A stretch of DNA of 64,000 nucleotides from Hsuehochloa calcarea (Eukaryota; Streptophyta; Magnoliopsida; Poales; Poaceae): assembly GCA_036346395.1 (NCBI GenBank), contig CM070609.1, positions 47,068,777-47,132,776 on the forward strand, in the 5' to 3' direction. The position numbers and the translations under genes were made by a program. The notes beneath the pieces are model-generated. The model saw only the letters and a program-made list of their open reading frames with translations. It did not search any database and had not been told where the DNA came from. Positions 23,217-35,160 of this stretch are shown in pieces (position 1 is the first letter of the stretch; every line of letters starts with the position of its first letter).

Positions 23217-25034
23217 TGTGGATATCATGGGGATATGTTCCAGATCTTAGGATGATGTGACAATTGGCAATGGTGTTTATGGTTTGTCGTTTCACGAAGT
23301 TTTCGACAAAGCTTGTGCATTTTGGATGGGGCGGTCCGACCGGTCCTAGCATCGGCGGTCCGACCGGTCCCAAATCGGTCGGACGGCCATGTGCGTGATC
23401 GGACCGGCGGTGACCTAAAAGTGGTTAAAACGAGTGGGCCAAAAATAGGTGTTGTAGGTAAGTGAGGGATCCCAATGCACTTGGTCTCATAATTTTGGAG
23501 TCTCCAAGAAGAAGTTCTATTCGCTTTTAATTTCCGAAGGTTTCGAATTTCGTGGCTTGAATTTCGCTAAGTCTTAGGGGCGGTCCGACCGCTCACAGGA
23601 GCGGTCCGACCGTTATAGGCGGTCCGACCGGCTCACATGGAGCGGTCAGACCGGTTTCTACTTGAACGTTCGCCAACTTCGTGGCGATGTTGTTTTGTTA
23701 GGTCAAAGTCATTGGTATCGTGGCATATGGTTTGCATGATGCATGTTTTGACTAACATGGGTAAAGTTGTGAAAAACTTGTTCCCGAATTCGTGTTTGCT
23801 TGTCTGTGGTTGTGCAGGTTGCTTGGTGGTCAACGACGGTCAACGGCGAGGAAGATCGGGACTAGACTTGGAAAGTTGAGGTCCAGAACGATCGACGATG
23901 CCGGGTGAGGTCAACGACTCAAGCGTGACACAAGATGGACAAGGGTGACCTATTGGCAAATTCATGTTGTATGGTGAAGCGGTTTAGGTCAAAAGGTTAA
24001 ATACGGCGCTTTGCGAAGCGTGCGTGTGTGACCCGTTTGTTAGTGAGCCTTAACGGGAGCCCAATTGAGTCAAACTCTAGAGAGTTCTAGACCTCCACTA
24101 TAAATAGGAGGAGATGGGGGCTGCACCCTCTCTCTCGCTGTTTTTCACCTCTTTTGTTGCTTGCAAAACCCTAATTGGCTTAGGGGGAGTTGAGGTGGAG
24201 GCTAGGGCTTTTCATGGTTTGAGAAGAATTTCGTGATCTTGGATTGACCACTGATCCATGATGGTGTGGGTGTAATCCAGCAACGATCACGTTCTTAATC
24301 TATGCAAGGTTTGCTTGAGATAAGTCTCTTTTCGTTCTTGCTTTCAATTTCGTGATTTTAGGGCTTTCTTTGATCCGTGAGTTTGTGATTGATTCTTTCA
24401 CGTGAATTAGCTTGCTGTGATATGTGTGAATCTATCTAGCATCATCTTGATCATCAATCTCTCACGAACAAGCATTAGGATAAAGTTTTCGTTCTTGCCC
24501 GGTTTTAGACCTTCTGTTATTCAATTGGAAATTGCTCAGGATCTATCCAAGAATTATCATTATATTCGATTGGAATAGGTCCTCAATAGCATAGAGAAGG
24601 TGTGTGCAAAGTTTCATAAAGTTTGGAGTTGAGAATCAAAAGTTTGACCTAATTGCAACCTCGTCATCGGCCGATTTTATTGCTTCAGATCTGCTCGAGT
24701 CGTCGGCGGTCGATCATTGTCATCACCGGTCAGACCGATTTTGGAGCGGTCCGATCGCCAGCACAACAGCGGTCAGACCGCCCGGCAATCGGTCCAACCG
24801 GTTGGGTCCAGAGGTCAGACCGCCCGTGCTTTGAGTTTTTGCAATCTTAGTTGATTTTGTTATTTTGTTTAGGGGATTTAATTGGATTCAATACTAATCT
24901 TCCAACAGATCGTATATTGATCTTCATAGATTCCTAATAGCTATTGGAGTGAAATTGTGTTGAATTCATTATTTGGGAAAAAGTGAGCGTGCTCCTATTC
25001 ACCCCCCCCCTCTAGTCGCCTTTTCGGTCCAACA
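23217..25034 (+). repeat. 3' LTR of SIRE-like element 1
   Basis: It begins TGTGGATATCATGGGG after the purine tract aagggggagat and ends TTTTCGGTCCAACA. It matches the 5' LTR closely. Differences are mostly short indels inside GGTCCGACCG-rich stretches and a C-homopolymer near 25004. Confidence 0.93.
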
Positions 25035-26914
25035 GAGCCAATCAGTGTGCCTTTACCCACAAGGTAACCGACCGAGCCGCCAAGCTAGTCGTCAAACCCG
25101 CAGCACATCTCACAAAAGTGAGGCCCTTGGGGCTCACCTTCCTCCTCTGCAACAAATAGTTTAAGCAAAGCAAATGAGTACAAAAATTGTACTCCGCAAG
25201 ACTTACGTGTAGAGTAACAGACCTATACATATGCTACATGCAAGCTTATTTGAGTGGAGGTCAGATGTTTCATTTTCTAAGACGAAGCAATCTTTATTTG
25301 CAATAATGTAGTACATTTGAAAGCAAGTTTACAATCTGTTTTTATTTTCAAATAGCCGAACAAGACAACAGTATAACAGTAATTAGATGACAACAACATC
25401 CTGGAAGTGACTAACCCAATAGTCACCACAACCATAGCATGAATTACCCATTCACACCACCCATGTCAAGTTTTAATTAAAAGAAATGTTGTAGTCTAGT
25501 TCTTGCACGACCTTACCAAGCATGTCCATAACCTAGGACGAGGCTATTCGAATAGTTTTATCCCTGCAGGGGTGTACCAATGTACCCACACGCCAGACCG
25601 CCTTTTTGCCAAGCTATTAAGCACACTTCCTTAGGTATGCCGGCACGGCTAAGTCCTACGAGTCATTTCCAATATTGTGCATTAACTGCGAGTCGCTCGT
25701 ATGGATAGAAACCCATACGTTGTGTCGGAGTCATCGTAAAGCCTCGGTCAACTGCCCCTCACGGACAAAGCGTTGGACAACTACGATGCCTCTCGAGATG
25801 GAGAACCTACCCGGAATCTTCACCACCGCACACCCAACACAATAACACAATTTCTTTTTCACACAACACACACAACCCCCTCCTGCGACTCGGAGATAAC
25901 ACACGCTAAAGTACTCAGTCAAGAGAGGTCACATATCCCTCTCGTGTAGTTAGCACGCAAAAGCGCTTGGCTTAGTGACACAAGTAACTCGGTCCTTGAT
26001 GACTTAGGCACCATTCCATTCACACCAACAGATCACACCAACATACCATTGTGCCCAAGTCTAAAACAATTTTATTTTCAGTTTTTGACTTTACAAAGTA
26101 ACAAAGCACAAGTGTTGGACATAATGGAATAATAATTAGATTTGTGTGATCAAGATCATCGACTAAATCGATGATCGCCCATTACTACCGAAACTAAGCA
26201 TTTCTAAGCAATTTCAAGTCGCAAACTGCTAAGTGACAAGAGCTCATCCAATGAACTCCAATCACAGCAAATAACCTAGGCTCAGGTAGTAGAGAATAAT
26301 CAATTTCTACAGATTATGCAACTATAGGATACTAACCATAATTTAACAACAAAATAGCAATGCATACATGCAAGTTGAAATCAATATATTAAATTTGAAA
26401 ATACTGGGATTAACATGATCAAACTGCTTGCCTGGTTGTTGCTGTTCAATATGTTGTTGAGGATCACTTAGGTTATCAATGTGCTCTTCGGAACCTAACG
26501 AGAAAGCGAAAAAGAACCGATAACAACGAAGAAAACACAAAGACTCAACAGCAAACTTTCTCCGAAAGCTTTGAAACTTTTACAGCAGCAATAGAATGAT
26601 TTATAAGGAATTTAGCAACAAGAACCAATTGATTTGGATTCTTAATGCAAAAGATATGAGAAAAACAAATCTGCTCAGCCTTCTGAATCCCAAATGCTAC
26701 TATTCATTGCAATTAAATTGGGAAAAGTAACATGTTCAAAACTAATTTTCACAGTAAGCTCAATAATAGAGGAATCCAGCAAAATTGGATTCACTCAAAA
26801 ATAGTTTACAAAGAAATAGTTATGCATTTTACAAGCTAATTGCATTTTTTAGTTAACAAATAATCTCTCTAGGGAAAATTTGAAATTAAAACGACGTGGA
26901 CGAACTTGGATCGT

Positions 26915-27365
26915 TGATCTTGGATCCAACGGCCCAAGTCCACGGGATAAGGCGCGCGCGCACGCGGCTCACAAACCCCACCGTTGGATTTAGATCCAAC
27001 GGTCCACGTGGATCAAGACGTTCGGATGGTCCGAACGTTCACACGAACCGGAACCGTTGATCTTGGATCCAACGGTCCACGCGATCAACCGTTCGGACGG
27101 TCCGAACGTTTACTCGAATCGGGACCGTTGATCTCGGATCCAACGGTCCACGGATCGAAGCGTTCGAGCGATCCGAACGTTCACGCGAACCGGACCATTG
27201 ATCTTGGATCCAACGGTTCACGCGGATCGAACCGTTCGGACGGTCCGAACGTTCACGCGGATCCGGACCGTTGATCTCGGATCCAACGGTCCATGTGGAT
27301 CGCAGCGTTCGGGCGGTCCAAACGTTCATTCGAACCCGAACCGTTGATCTAAAGATCGACGGTCC
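26915..27365. repeat. Tandem array, about 66-bp unit, in the solo LTR
   Basis: Five to six diverged units each contain GATCCAACGGTCCACG followed by CGTTCGGACGGTCCGAACG and a CCGTTGATCT block. The unit is rich in near-palindromes. Open frames through the array (for example 26984-27274) only reflect the repeat and are not a gene. Confidence 0.85.
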
Positions 27366-28254
27366 CCAGAGAACTACGTTTAAACACTCGCGCACAGTTT
27401 AACTGACAAAACCCGACGGTGAAGGAAGGCTCACCGCCGGCGACTCGGGTCACGGCGGTGCGAGCTAAGGCCTAAAATGGATCCGCAATAGTTTTGCGCA
27501 CACACTGGGACCCAAAAACTGCGGCTGCGGCAGTTTAGAACGCTGGCAAGCCGGAGTTTACAGAGGTGACAAAAATGGCTGAAAAATGAAAAATGCAAAG
27601 AAACTCTGCTGCGGTCCAAGTAAGCGAGTGCCAAGCAACTAGGGACTAAAGTGGAGCTACCTGAGCACGGGAGAGACACAGAGAAATGTTGGAGCTGCTC
27701 TGGCGCTGAGGAAGAAGAAAGGGGATGAACTTCGGCCGAAACAGAAAAAATCCAAATTCAGCCAAGCCCTGAGAAAGATAAGTGAAATTAAGTGTGGGTT
27801 AAGCTCAAGAGAGTAAAGAGGGAGCAGAGGGAGCAAGAATTGGAGAGTGAGAGCCACTGAGGTACCGCCTTCACCGAAAGTTTGAAGCTCGGCAATGACG
27901 GCCGTAGTGTTTTCAGGTGAATCAAGCTCAAACAAGCACTGAGGTGCTAGCAAGAGTTGTGGAAATGCTAAAGGAAGCCAAGAGAGGAAACAATGGATCC
28001 TAAATAGAGGAAATGGCAGAGAGCAACGGCAATAATCCCCCTCAGGTCAAGCTTGCCATGAGAACTCTGAGAGTGATGGGAGCAGTTGAGGTATGGACAT
28101 TTGAGGGCGGTGCACGACGGGCATTTAATGCGAGCAGAAGGAGCCATTAAAAAGTGATCACTGAGGTGACCCTACGCTGCTCTAGGTCCCGCACACGCCA
28201 TGGCTCTGTCACAGCTGCAACGTTCGCTCAGATGCGAGAAAGGAGACGACGTGG

Positions 28255-28500
28255 CCACCGTTCGATCACTATCAAACGGTTCAAATTAACGGGACGATCG
28301 GCCGGTCCGAACATTCATTTCAATCCAGGCCGTTATCTCCAAATCGGACGGTTCAAATGAACGGGACGATCGGCCGGTCCGAACGTTCACTTCAATCCAG
28401 GCCGTTGATCTAGATCCTACGGCTCACACTGCGCGAGACGTTCGGACGGTCCGAACGTTCACTTCAATCCAGGCCGTTATCTCCAAATCGGACGGTTCCC
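28255..28500. repeat. Second tandem array in the solo LTR
   Basis: Three units of about 75-80 bp share GGTCCGAACGTTCACTTCAA and GGCCGTTATCTCCAAATCGG. The GGTCCGAACG core is the same as in the array at 26915-27365, but the spacers differ. Confidence 0.8.
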
Positions 28501-29163
28501 CTGTGATTGAATCGGCAACGCTCCGTGCCAATCGTGGATCATGCGATGACGATCCGACGACCCACAGCGCTCGCGCTCGAACGACCGCGGCAGTACAGTT
28601 AGTTGACTGAACCAAGTCACTTGGCTCGAGCCCGAGTCTGACTCGCGCCCAAGGAATAGTGAAAACCAACTATGGTTTGAATTAAACAGCTGATTTTTGG
28701 AGGATTTTCTTGAGATAGCAAACTAGCTCCAAAAATCATAAAATTTTAACTGGAGGTTGCTGACTTTAGTATTAACTTTCCATAAAATTTCCAGGGGTTT
28801 TCATGCATTGTATTCTTCTCAAGAAATTTCCAGGAGGTTAGAGTTAGGGTTTGTACAAGGTTTGACTTGGTTTGACTTGCCTCCAAAAATTATCAAATAA
28901 TTTCTAAAAATCATGAAATAATTCAGAGGTGTCACAAGTCATCCCTAGAGCTAAAAAAAAAATATTTACATGGGTTTGGTACAAGATCTTTGCCAAGGAG
29001 GTTTTTGATTGGAGTAAAATGAGGATTTTAATTTTTGATTTTCATAATTCCTTTACAAGAATTACAGAAATGTTCAAGTACTTCAAGATGCAAGAAAAGT
29101 TTTAATTTCTACTCATTTTCTTACATTTGAAACAAGGACTTAGAATTGGGATGTTACACAACT

Positions 29164-29602
29164 GTTGCCAGGCAACTACCGGGAGCCCGCCACGTGTCAC
29201 AATTAAGTTAGTGGTTAGTTTCTACGAATTTAAAAATTATAGCAAATGAGTTTGAAAAACCATGAAATTTTACATGGAGCCTCCCGACATATTGTATTTA
29301 TTTGTGCAAATTTACCATAATTTTATTCATTTAGATTTTTTTTCTCGCTCTCTCGTTTAAGTATCATGTTTGTACGAGAACAAAAAAACTGAATAGAAAT
29401 TGTGCCATGTTTTGTTTGCCTAAACATCTGAATAAGACTCTCCCTCCATCTGTCTTTCTTTTTCACCAAAAGTATCAAGCACTTGTATATAACAAATAAG
29501 TTCAAAAAATTATAAAATTTTACATGAAACCTCCTACATTTCCCTATTTATCTTCTATTAAACAGGAGATGGGGAGAGAGAGGGCCACGTGGTGGCCATG
29601 AA
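29164..29602. other. Remnant interior of the outer element
   Basis: This AT-rich sequence lies between the solo LTR and the hAT-type element. Two direct-repeat segments near 29242-29290 and 29486-29532 share the pattern aaattttacat followed by cctcc. No gene is present. Confidence 0.5.
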
Positions 29603-30345
29603 TAAGGGTGGAAAAAAAGCTCGAAACTCGAGAGCCAGCTCGGCTCGTTAAGGGCTCGGCTCGACTTGGCTCGAACTCGGTCCCTTAACGAGTCGAGCCG
29701 AGCCGGCAATTTAGCTCGTTTTATTAACGAGCTGAGCCGAGCTGGCTCACGAGTTGCCCGTTAACTCGCTTAGCTCGTTCACTCACCGTGACGCCCGAGT
29801 TCCGTGCCATCTTGCTGACCGCCAGCACCATCGCGGCGCCTCCTAGCCCACCATCGTCACCGGGCTCGGCAGAACCCTAACTCCCTAAGTCCCTCATCCC
29901 TAATGCTTGGTAGCTCGGGGCTCGTGCGCTTGGCCTTCCACTTCCTTCCCTGTTTTACCCGCCCCCGCAGACCACCGCCCGCCTGTCTTATTAGTGGCTT
30001 CAGAATGAATAGTAGCTTTGCCTGTAATACAGAGTGGCATATGTTTAATGGCTTCAAAATGAATCAAGCATTCTGTTAGAGGTTTTAGAATGAATCAAGC
30101 ATTTTCACATGCTATAAGCGGGTTAATTGCATAACAGAGATGATGCATGATAATAGTAACATGATCGTTGATTAATAGAGATAGACTGCATGAATTTTTA
30201 TTGATAACGAGCCTAACGAGTCGAGTTCGAGTTTTTTAACGAGCCGAGCCGAACCTAGTATTTTGCTTGTTAGCTTAACGAGCCGAGCTCGTTTTCTTAA
30301 CGAACCTTAACGAGCCGAGCCGAGCCAGCTCGTTATCCACCCCTA
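29603..30345. mobile_element. Non-autonomous hAT-type element
   Basis: It begins TAAGGGTGG and ends CCACCCCTA, a 9-bp inverted repeat with one mismatch. GCCATGAA is duplicated on both sides (29595-29602, 30346-30353), the 8-bp duplication typical of hAT elements. The subterminal parts are filled with cgagccgagc-type repeats on both strands. It is 743 bp with no transposase frame. Confidence 0.88.
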
Positions 30346-30405
30346 GCCATGAAGCAACGGACAACATAGCAAGCAGGGAGAGACCTCCGCACGTGACCAT
30401 ACAAT

Positions 30406-30914
30406 TGTTAGAGTTGATCTCGGGCATTTGGCCCAACGGCCAAATGCCCAATCCCCTCGATCGCGCCCTGATCAGGGGCGCCCAGCCCATTAGGCTGGCG
30501 GGCCCCTGTCGCCGCCAAATAAAAGGAGGTGGGAGCCGGGGCGGCACGGAGACCAAGGTTCACCGTGCCGCCACCAAAACCCTAACCGACATAACCCTAA
30601 TCTGATCTGAGAGGGGGCGCTGAAGCGACGGGAAGAACGCCGCCGCCTCCACCGACCACCGCTGCATCTACTACACGGGAAGAACACCGCCGCCTCTACC
30701 GACTACCGTCGGCCTCACCTCCGCTCGAGATCGACCACCGCCGCCTCTACTACACGCAAACCAACCATGGCCAACCCTTCCTCTTCATCGTCGGACGGTA
30801 CACCCGTGAAAACCCTAATCTATCTCTCTCTCTCGTCTTGTCTCTCAAACCCGAAACAAGAAAACCAGATCCGAACAAACCAAAAGACCAAAAGAGATCT
30901 AACAAGATCTATCA
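30406..30914 (+). repeat. 5' LTR of Copia element 2
   Basis: It starts TGTTAGAGTTGATCTCGGGC and ends AAGATCTATCA. It holds a perfect palindrome with 12-base arms (30422-30433 and 30438-30449), an AAATAAAAGG sequence at about 30518 that may serve as TATA box, and repeated ccgccgcct leader sequence. Confidence 0.92.
30422..30449. promoter_or_regulatory. Perfect 12-bp palindrome in the LTR
   Basis: The arms GGGCATTTGGCC and GGCCAAATGCCC surround a CAAC loop, about 75 bp before the putative TATA box. In the 3' LTR the same site has one mismatch (gacc for ggcc). It may be a transcription-factor site or a cruciform. Confidence 0.6.
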
Positions 30915-30928
30915 ATGGTATCAGAGCC

Positions 30929-31920
30929 ATCTAGGCTCAGATCCTGATGGCAAAAGAAAAGCACGGAGAAGATCCAAAAGAAAAGAACCGGCCGAACCCT
31001 AACCCTAGATCTGTATAGATCGGTACTTACATGGTTGAGGGTCGGGCGAGCCGCGCGCGCGTCGGCGTGTGGGAAGACCGCCAGGGTGCGCGCGTCCGGT
31101 CCCGCGTCAATCGAGGCCGAGCCGCCGACACGGAGCCGCTGACGGCGCGCGCGCCCTCGTGGGAGCGCGACGCCGGCGAGAGGGCGCGCGGCGGCAGCTT
31201 CTTCTCTCCGACGCGCCCGCCGCCCCTCGTTTTCTTCGCGCGAGAGATGCGGCGAGAGAAGGGAGAGATCGAATGAGATTAGGGTTTTCACCGGGGCGCG
31301 CAGCGCCACGCTTTTATTCCGAAAAAATCGCGCCACCGTCCGATTCGAATCAGCGGTTGTGATCGCATCGAGGCGGATCGGTCGCCGAGCCGTCTGTATA
31401 TTGAATCCACCGTCGGATGAGAACTGACTACCGAAAACGCATCGTGAAACCCTAGCAGCCGTGGGTCTAGAAACAGTAATGGGCCGAGCACAGTAACGGG
31501 CCAAATGGCCGGTTTAAACAGTTTTTCGCCGGTTTTGAACAGTAAAATACAGGAAAATATCAATGGTATTGTTTTAATTTATTTTCAGAAGTAATTTTTT
31601 GAATAATTACAGTTTCCGCTGCAAAAGTTAATAATGATTAATTCTTTTAATTAAATTCAAACCAACGGGAGAATTTAATTTTTTAAGAATTGTTGTAAGT
31701 TATGATATTGTTATTTTCTGACTAAAGTTGATAATAACAGTATCATAATTTTAAATGATGTTTTTTTATGCATTGTTTCTATTTCTGCCCAACGGTGATA
31801 TAGTTTTAATGTATAGATATAATTGATTTAATTGTATGTCGTATTTTTGACCAACGTTGGAAATAAGGCATATAATTTTCATGTTTTGTTCTCACTTTAT
31901 TTGAACTAAATTTTCAGGAG
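30929..31920 (+). other. Leader region of Copia element 2
   Basis: A GC-rich block (31030-31360) is followed by AT-rich sequence (31560-31920). Overlapping Arg/Ala-rich open frames occur on both strands of the GC-rich part and look compositional. No conserved domain is seen. Confidence 0.5.
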
Positions 31921-32757
31921 GATACAACTTGATGAGTTGTATCAGAGAGATCCCACTCTCAAAGGAGATAATTATGGAGAGTGGAAGAAAAGATAGACTT
32001 AGCGCTTATCTTAGCCGAGGTGGACTGGGTCCTCACTCTAAAGACGACTCCACCGAGCCTACGGCACCAAAGTGAGGGGTCAAAATGAGGATGATCTTGC
32101 TTGGCGTAAAAGACAGAGAGATCATGCTCCCTTACGGATGTCTTATGACCTAGAGCATAAGAATGGACCACGACCAACAAGAAATGTATGGTCGTGATAA
32201 AGAATACGATTGAGCCTCGCAATTGTGGGCTCAATCGCATCGTGTTCTTGTCACGTATACCTTGATAAAATAAAGAGTCACTTTATCTGGCTCTTTAAAG
32301 ACATATGCAACACGGTGATTAAGCGACTTGTGACATGTAAAGGTATTCGGTGGTGGGATAAGAGAACACATATTGAGGATGAGCAACTTGGCATCAAAGC
32401 TTAAACTAATGGATTTGGCACTCAAGGATGAGTTCCTTATTCACTTGATTTTTGCTTCATTGCGTAAAAGTTTGACACTTTTGTTGTCAATTACAATATC
32501 TGACCGATAAATGGGACTTAGAAAAATGCATAGCTATGTGTGTTCAAGAGGAGGAAAGAATTAAAACCTCACATGGTGGATCTATCAACTATGTGAAAGA
32601 TAACAAGAAAAAGAACTTCCACAAGACCTCCTTCTCAAGGAACAAGGGAAAAGCCTCATCCATCACCTCAACATAATAAATTTGTCAGAGACAAAGATCG
32701 GTGCCTTCATCGTAAGAAGACAGACACTACAAGAAGAACTGTCCTGATTACTTAAAG
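31921..32757 (+). pseudogene. gag of Copia element 2 (heavily decayed)
   Basis: Scattered pieces remain in different frames: KGDNYGEWKKKIDL near 31958, DWVLTLKTT near 32022, and a damaged zinc knuckle ending KKNCPDYLK near 32735. Many stops and frameshifts lie between them. Confidence 0.6.
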
Positions 32758-33798
32758 ATGATAATGGCAAAGAAAGGTGAGAACATTATTACATTCATAA
32801 ATGAATACTTGTATGTACAATATTCAAAATCCACTTGGTGGATTGACTCAGGAGCAACTGTTTATGTTGCTAATTCCTTACAGGGATTCCGTTCGACGAG
32901 GACTACGCAAAGAAACGAAAGATGCATTAAAGTCGCAAATGGAGTCAAGCAGAAGTTGAAGCTATTGGCGATCTTTCATTAGAGTTAGCTAATGGCTCCA
33001 ATCTTTTACTTAGAGATGTTCTTTTTGTTCCCTCTTTACAGAGGAATTTGATTAGTGTTTCCAATTTGGACAAAGATGGTTATGATTGTAATTTTGAAAA
33101 TGGCAAGTGCGAAATAATATTTAATAAAGAATGTGTTGGTATTGCCATATTACAAAATGAGCTTTATTTGTTATCATTGTGCGATGATGTGAATGTCGTA
33201 TGCGATAATGAGAACGTCGCGTGCGAGAAAGTGACTGAATCCTCGTCTACGAATGTAAACAGAAAACGAAAGAGAACTCATAATGAATCGTCGAAATTAT
33301 GGCAATCGCTGCTTAGGCCATATTTCGAGGGGGAGAATAGAAAGACTAGTTAAGAATGAAATTCTTCCTCTATTAGAGTTCTCAGACTTAGAACAATGCA
33401 GAGAATGCATTAAAGGAAAATATGTAAAGAAAATTAAGAAAGGCGCAAAAAGAAGCACAGGAGTTCTACAAATTGTTCACACAGACATTTGTGGTCCTTT
33501 TCCTGTGAAAAGTGTGGATGGTTATGACTCGTTCATAACATTCACAGATGACTACTCCCGTTATGGATATATTTATCCAATCAAAGAAAGAAATGAAGCC
33601 TTGGATAAATTCAAAATATTTAAGGCTGAAGTTGAAAACCAACACGATTTAAAGATTAAGATAGTTCGATCTGATCGTGGGGGAGTACTACTATCGACAT
33701 ACCCCATATGGACAAGTTCTGGACCTTTGCGAGGTTCTTACAGAAAATGGCTTAGTAGCCCAAAGATTCTACAAGGCGAACCTCAAGAAATGGAGTAA
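32758..33798 (+). pseudogene. Protease and integrase of Copia element 2
   Basis: WWIDSGATVYVANS (about 32840-32880) marks the aspartic protease. SLQRNLISVSNLDKDGYDC opens the pre-integrase region near 33036. From 33283 the frame gives GHISRGRIERLVKN, a Cys pair in EQCRECIKGK and then VHTDICGPFPVKS with the first catalytic Asp. The second is in RSDRGG near 33670. Sequence after this is lost, so the catalytic Glu is absent. The domain is truncated and inactive. Confidence 0.85.
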
Positions 33799-34322
33799 TG
33801 AAAGACGCAACTGCACTCGATGGATATGGTGCGAAGCATGATGAGCTACTCCACACTCCCATTGAGTTTATGGATGAGGCGTTAAAACCGCCATTCATAT
33901 TCTCAATAGAGTGCCTAGTAAGTCGGTGCCCAAAACACCGCACGAGTTGTGGATGGGAAGAGTTCCTCACTAAACCACTTACGTGTGTGGGGAGCCCTGC
34001 CGAGGCTAAAGTATTTAACCCAAACCTTGGGAAGCTAGATCCCAAAAAAGAAGTTGCCATTTCATTGGCTACCCCGAAAAGTCAAAAGGTTTTCGTTTCT
34101 CTACCGTCGCATGATATACAAAGTTTGTAGAAACGAGACACGCTGTATTCTTAGAGGATGAAATGATGAGGGGAGCATGGTAGCTCGAGAGATTGATCTT
34201 GAAGAGAAGCGGGTATATGTGCCCACTCAGATGATTCAAGAGCCACTCTTCCCACTACTGTTGTCATTTGCCTGCAGACGGTATAAGATCTTTGTGGTGC
34301 CAAGACTGCTATTGTTCCTCCT

Positions 34323-35160
34323 GTGGCAACAATGAATGAAAATGAGGAACCCGTTCTTCAGGATCCTATAGAACCCATTGCCACAAATGAGGGGGAGCAA
34401 CAGAAGCCTCAATCAGAAGATGTACCAAATGTGGAGGCCCCAAGGAGGTCTCAAAGAGTAAGAAGATCACTATTTTCGATGATTATCGATTTATCATCTG
34501 AGGAATTTCAAATGGAGGATGACCCCACCTCATTTGAAGAAGCCATGAGAAGCTTAAAATTCTTCAAAATGGCTTGAGGCCATGGAAGAGGAAATGAGGT
34601 CCATGAAGACTAATAAAGTCTGGGACTTGGAAATTGTTCCTAAAGGAGCCAAAACAGTAGGCTGTAAATGGGTCTACAAAACAAAGCTCGACTCCCAAGG
34701 GAATGTAGAAAGATACAAAGCGCGACTTGTGGCAAAAGGCTTTACGCAAAGAGAAGGGATTGATTACAATGAGACATTTTCTCCAGTCTCATGTAAAGAT
34801 TCCTTCAGAATCATAATAGCATTAGTAGCACATTATGATTTAGAGTTACATCAGATGGATGTAAAGACGGCATTTCTTAATGGGGATTTGGAGGAAAATG
34901 TTTACATGGCACAACCGAAAGGTTTTGTCATGGAAGAAAATGAAAGAATGGGATGCCGCCTAAAGAAATCAATTTATGGGTTAAAGCAAGCTTCAAGACA
35001 GTGGTACTTGAAGTTTGACAGTACAATAAGAAAATTTAGGTTTAAAGAGAATGTAGAAGACAATCGTGTCTATACAAAGTTTAAAGACGGAAATTTATCT
35101 TCCTAATCTCGTATGTGGATGATATCCTACTAGCTAGTAGTGATGTCATGCGCTCGAGAC
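34323..35160 (+). pseudogene. Reverse transcriptase of Copia element 2
   Basis: The linker PRRSQRVRRS (near 34440) is followed from 34582 by the RT: the start NKVWDLEIVPKGAKTVGCKW, YKARLVAKGFTQREGIDY, LHQMDVKTAFLNGDLEENVY and KKSIYGLKQASRQWY. The frame ends at 35106, and the catalytic YVDD (35112-35123) is in another frame, so a frameshift precedes the active site. Confidence 0.9.

Larger units (their letters stand above)
14066..25034 (+). mobile_element. SIRE/Maximus-like Copia retrotransposon, full structure, degenerate
   Basis: This 10,969-bp element has two LTRs (14066-15851 and 23217-25034), a tRNA-iMet-type primer site, gag, protease, integrase, reverse transcriptase and RNase H in Copia order (integrase before RT), and a polypurine tract before the 3' LTR. 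GAGCC flanks it on both sides (14061-14065, 25035-25039). The long gag, the 1.8-kb noncoding stretch after RNase H and the long LTRs suggest the SIRE/Maximus lineage; the lineage call is from memory of the family and less sure than the Copia call. Numerous frameshifts make it non-autonomous now. Confidence 0.93.
13761..29158 (-). mobile_element. Solo Gypsy LTR (about 4.4 kb) split by a Copia element
   Basis: The left end is TGTGAGACCCCGG (13761) and the right end GGGATGTTACA (29158). The five bases CAACT flank both sides (13756-13760 and 29159-29163), a clean target-site duplication. No primer site, gag or pol belonging to this element lies between the ends, so it is a solo LTR left by LTR-LTR recombination. 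Read on the minus strand it starts TGTAACATCCCAA, typical of grass Gypsy LTRs. It shares short blocks (for example gcatgtccataacc and ctattcgaatag) with the LTRs at 51772 and 60014, so the families are related. The SIRE-like element occupies 14066-25034 within it. Confidence 0.9.

Noticed and set aside
26984..27274. ORF with repeated peptide units resembling a repeat protein
   Set aside because: It is the translation of the tandem DNA array, whose unit length and drift explain it; other frames and the other strand are open too.
26915..27365. CRISPR-like regular repeats
   Set aside because: The units are contiguous and diverged with no unique spacers, and the sequence is a plant LTR.
31031..31504. 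GC-rich Arg/Ala ORFs in the Copia 2 leader
   Set aside because: Both strands are open and no domain is visible, so composition explains them.
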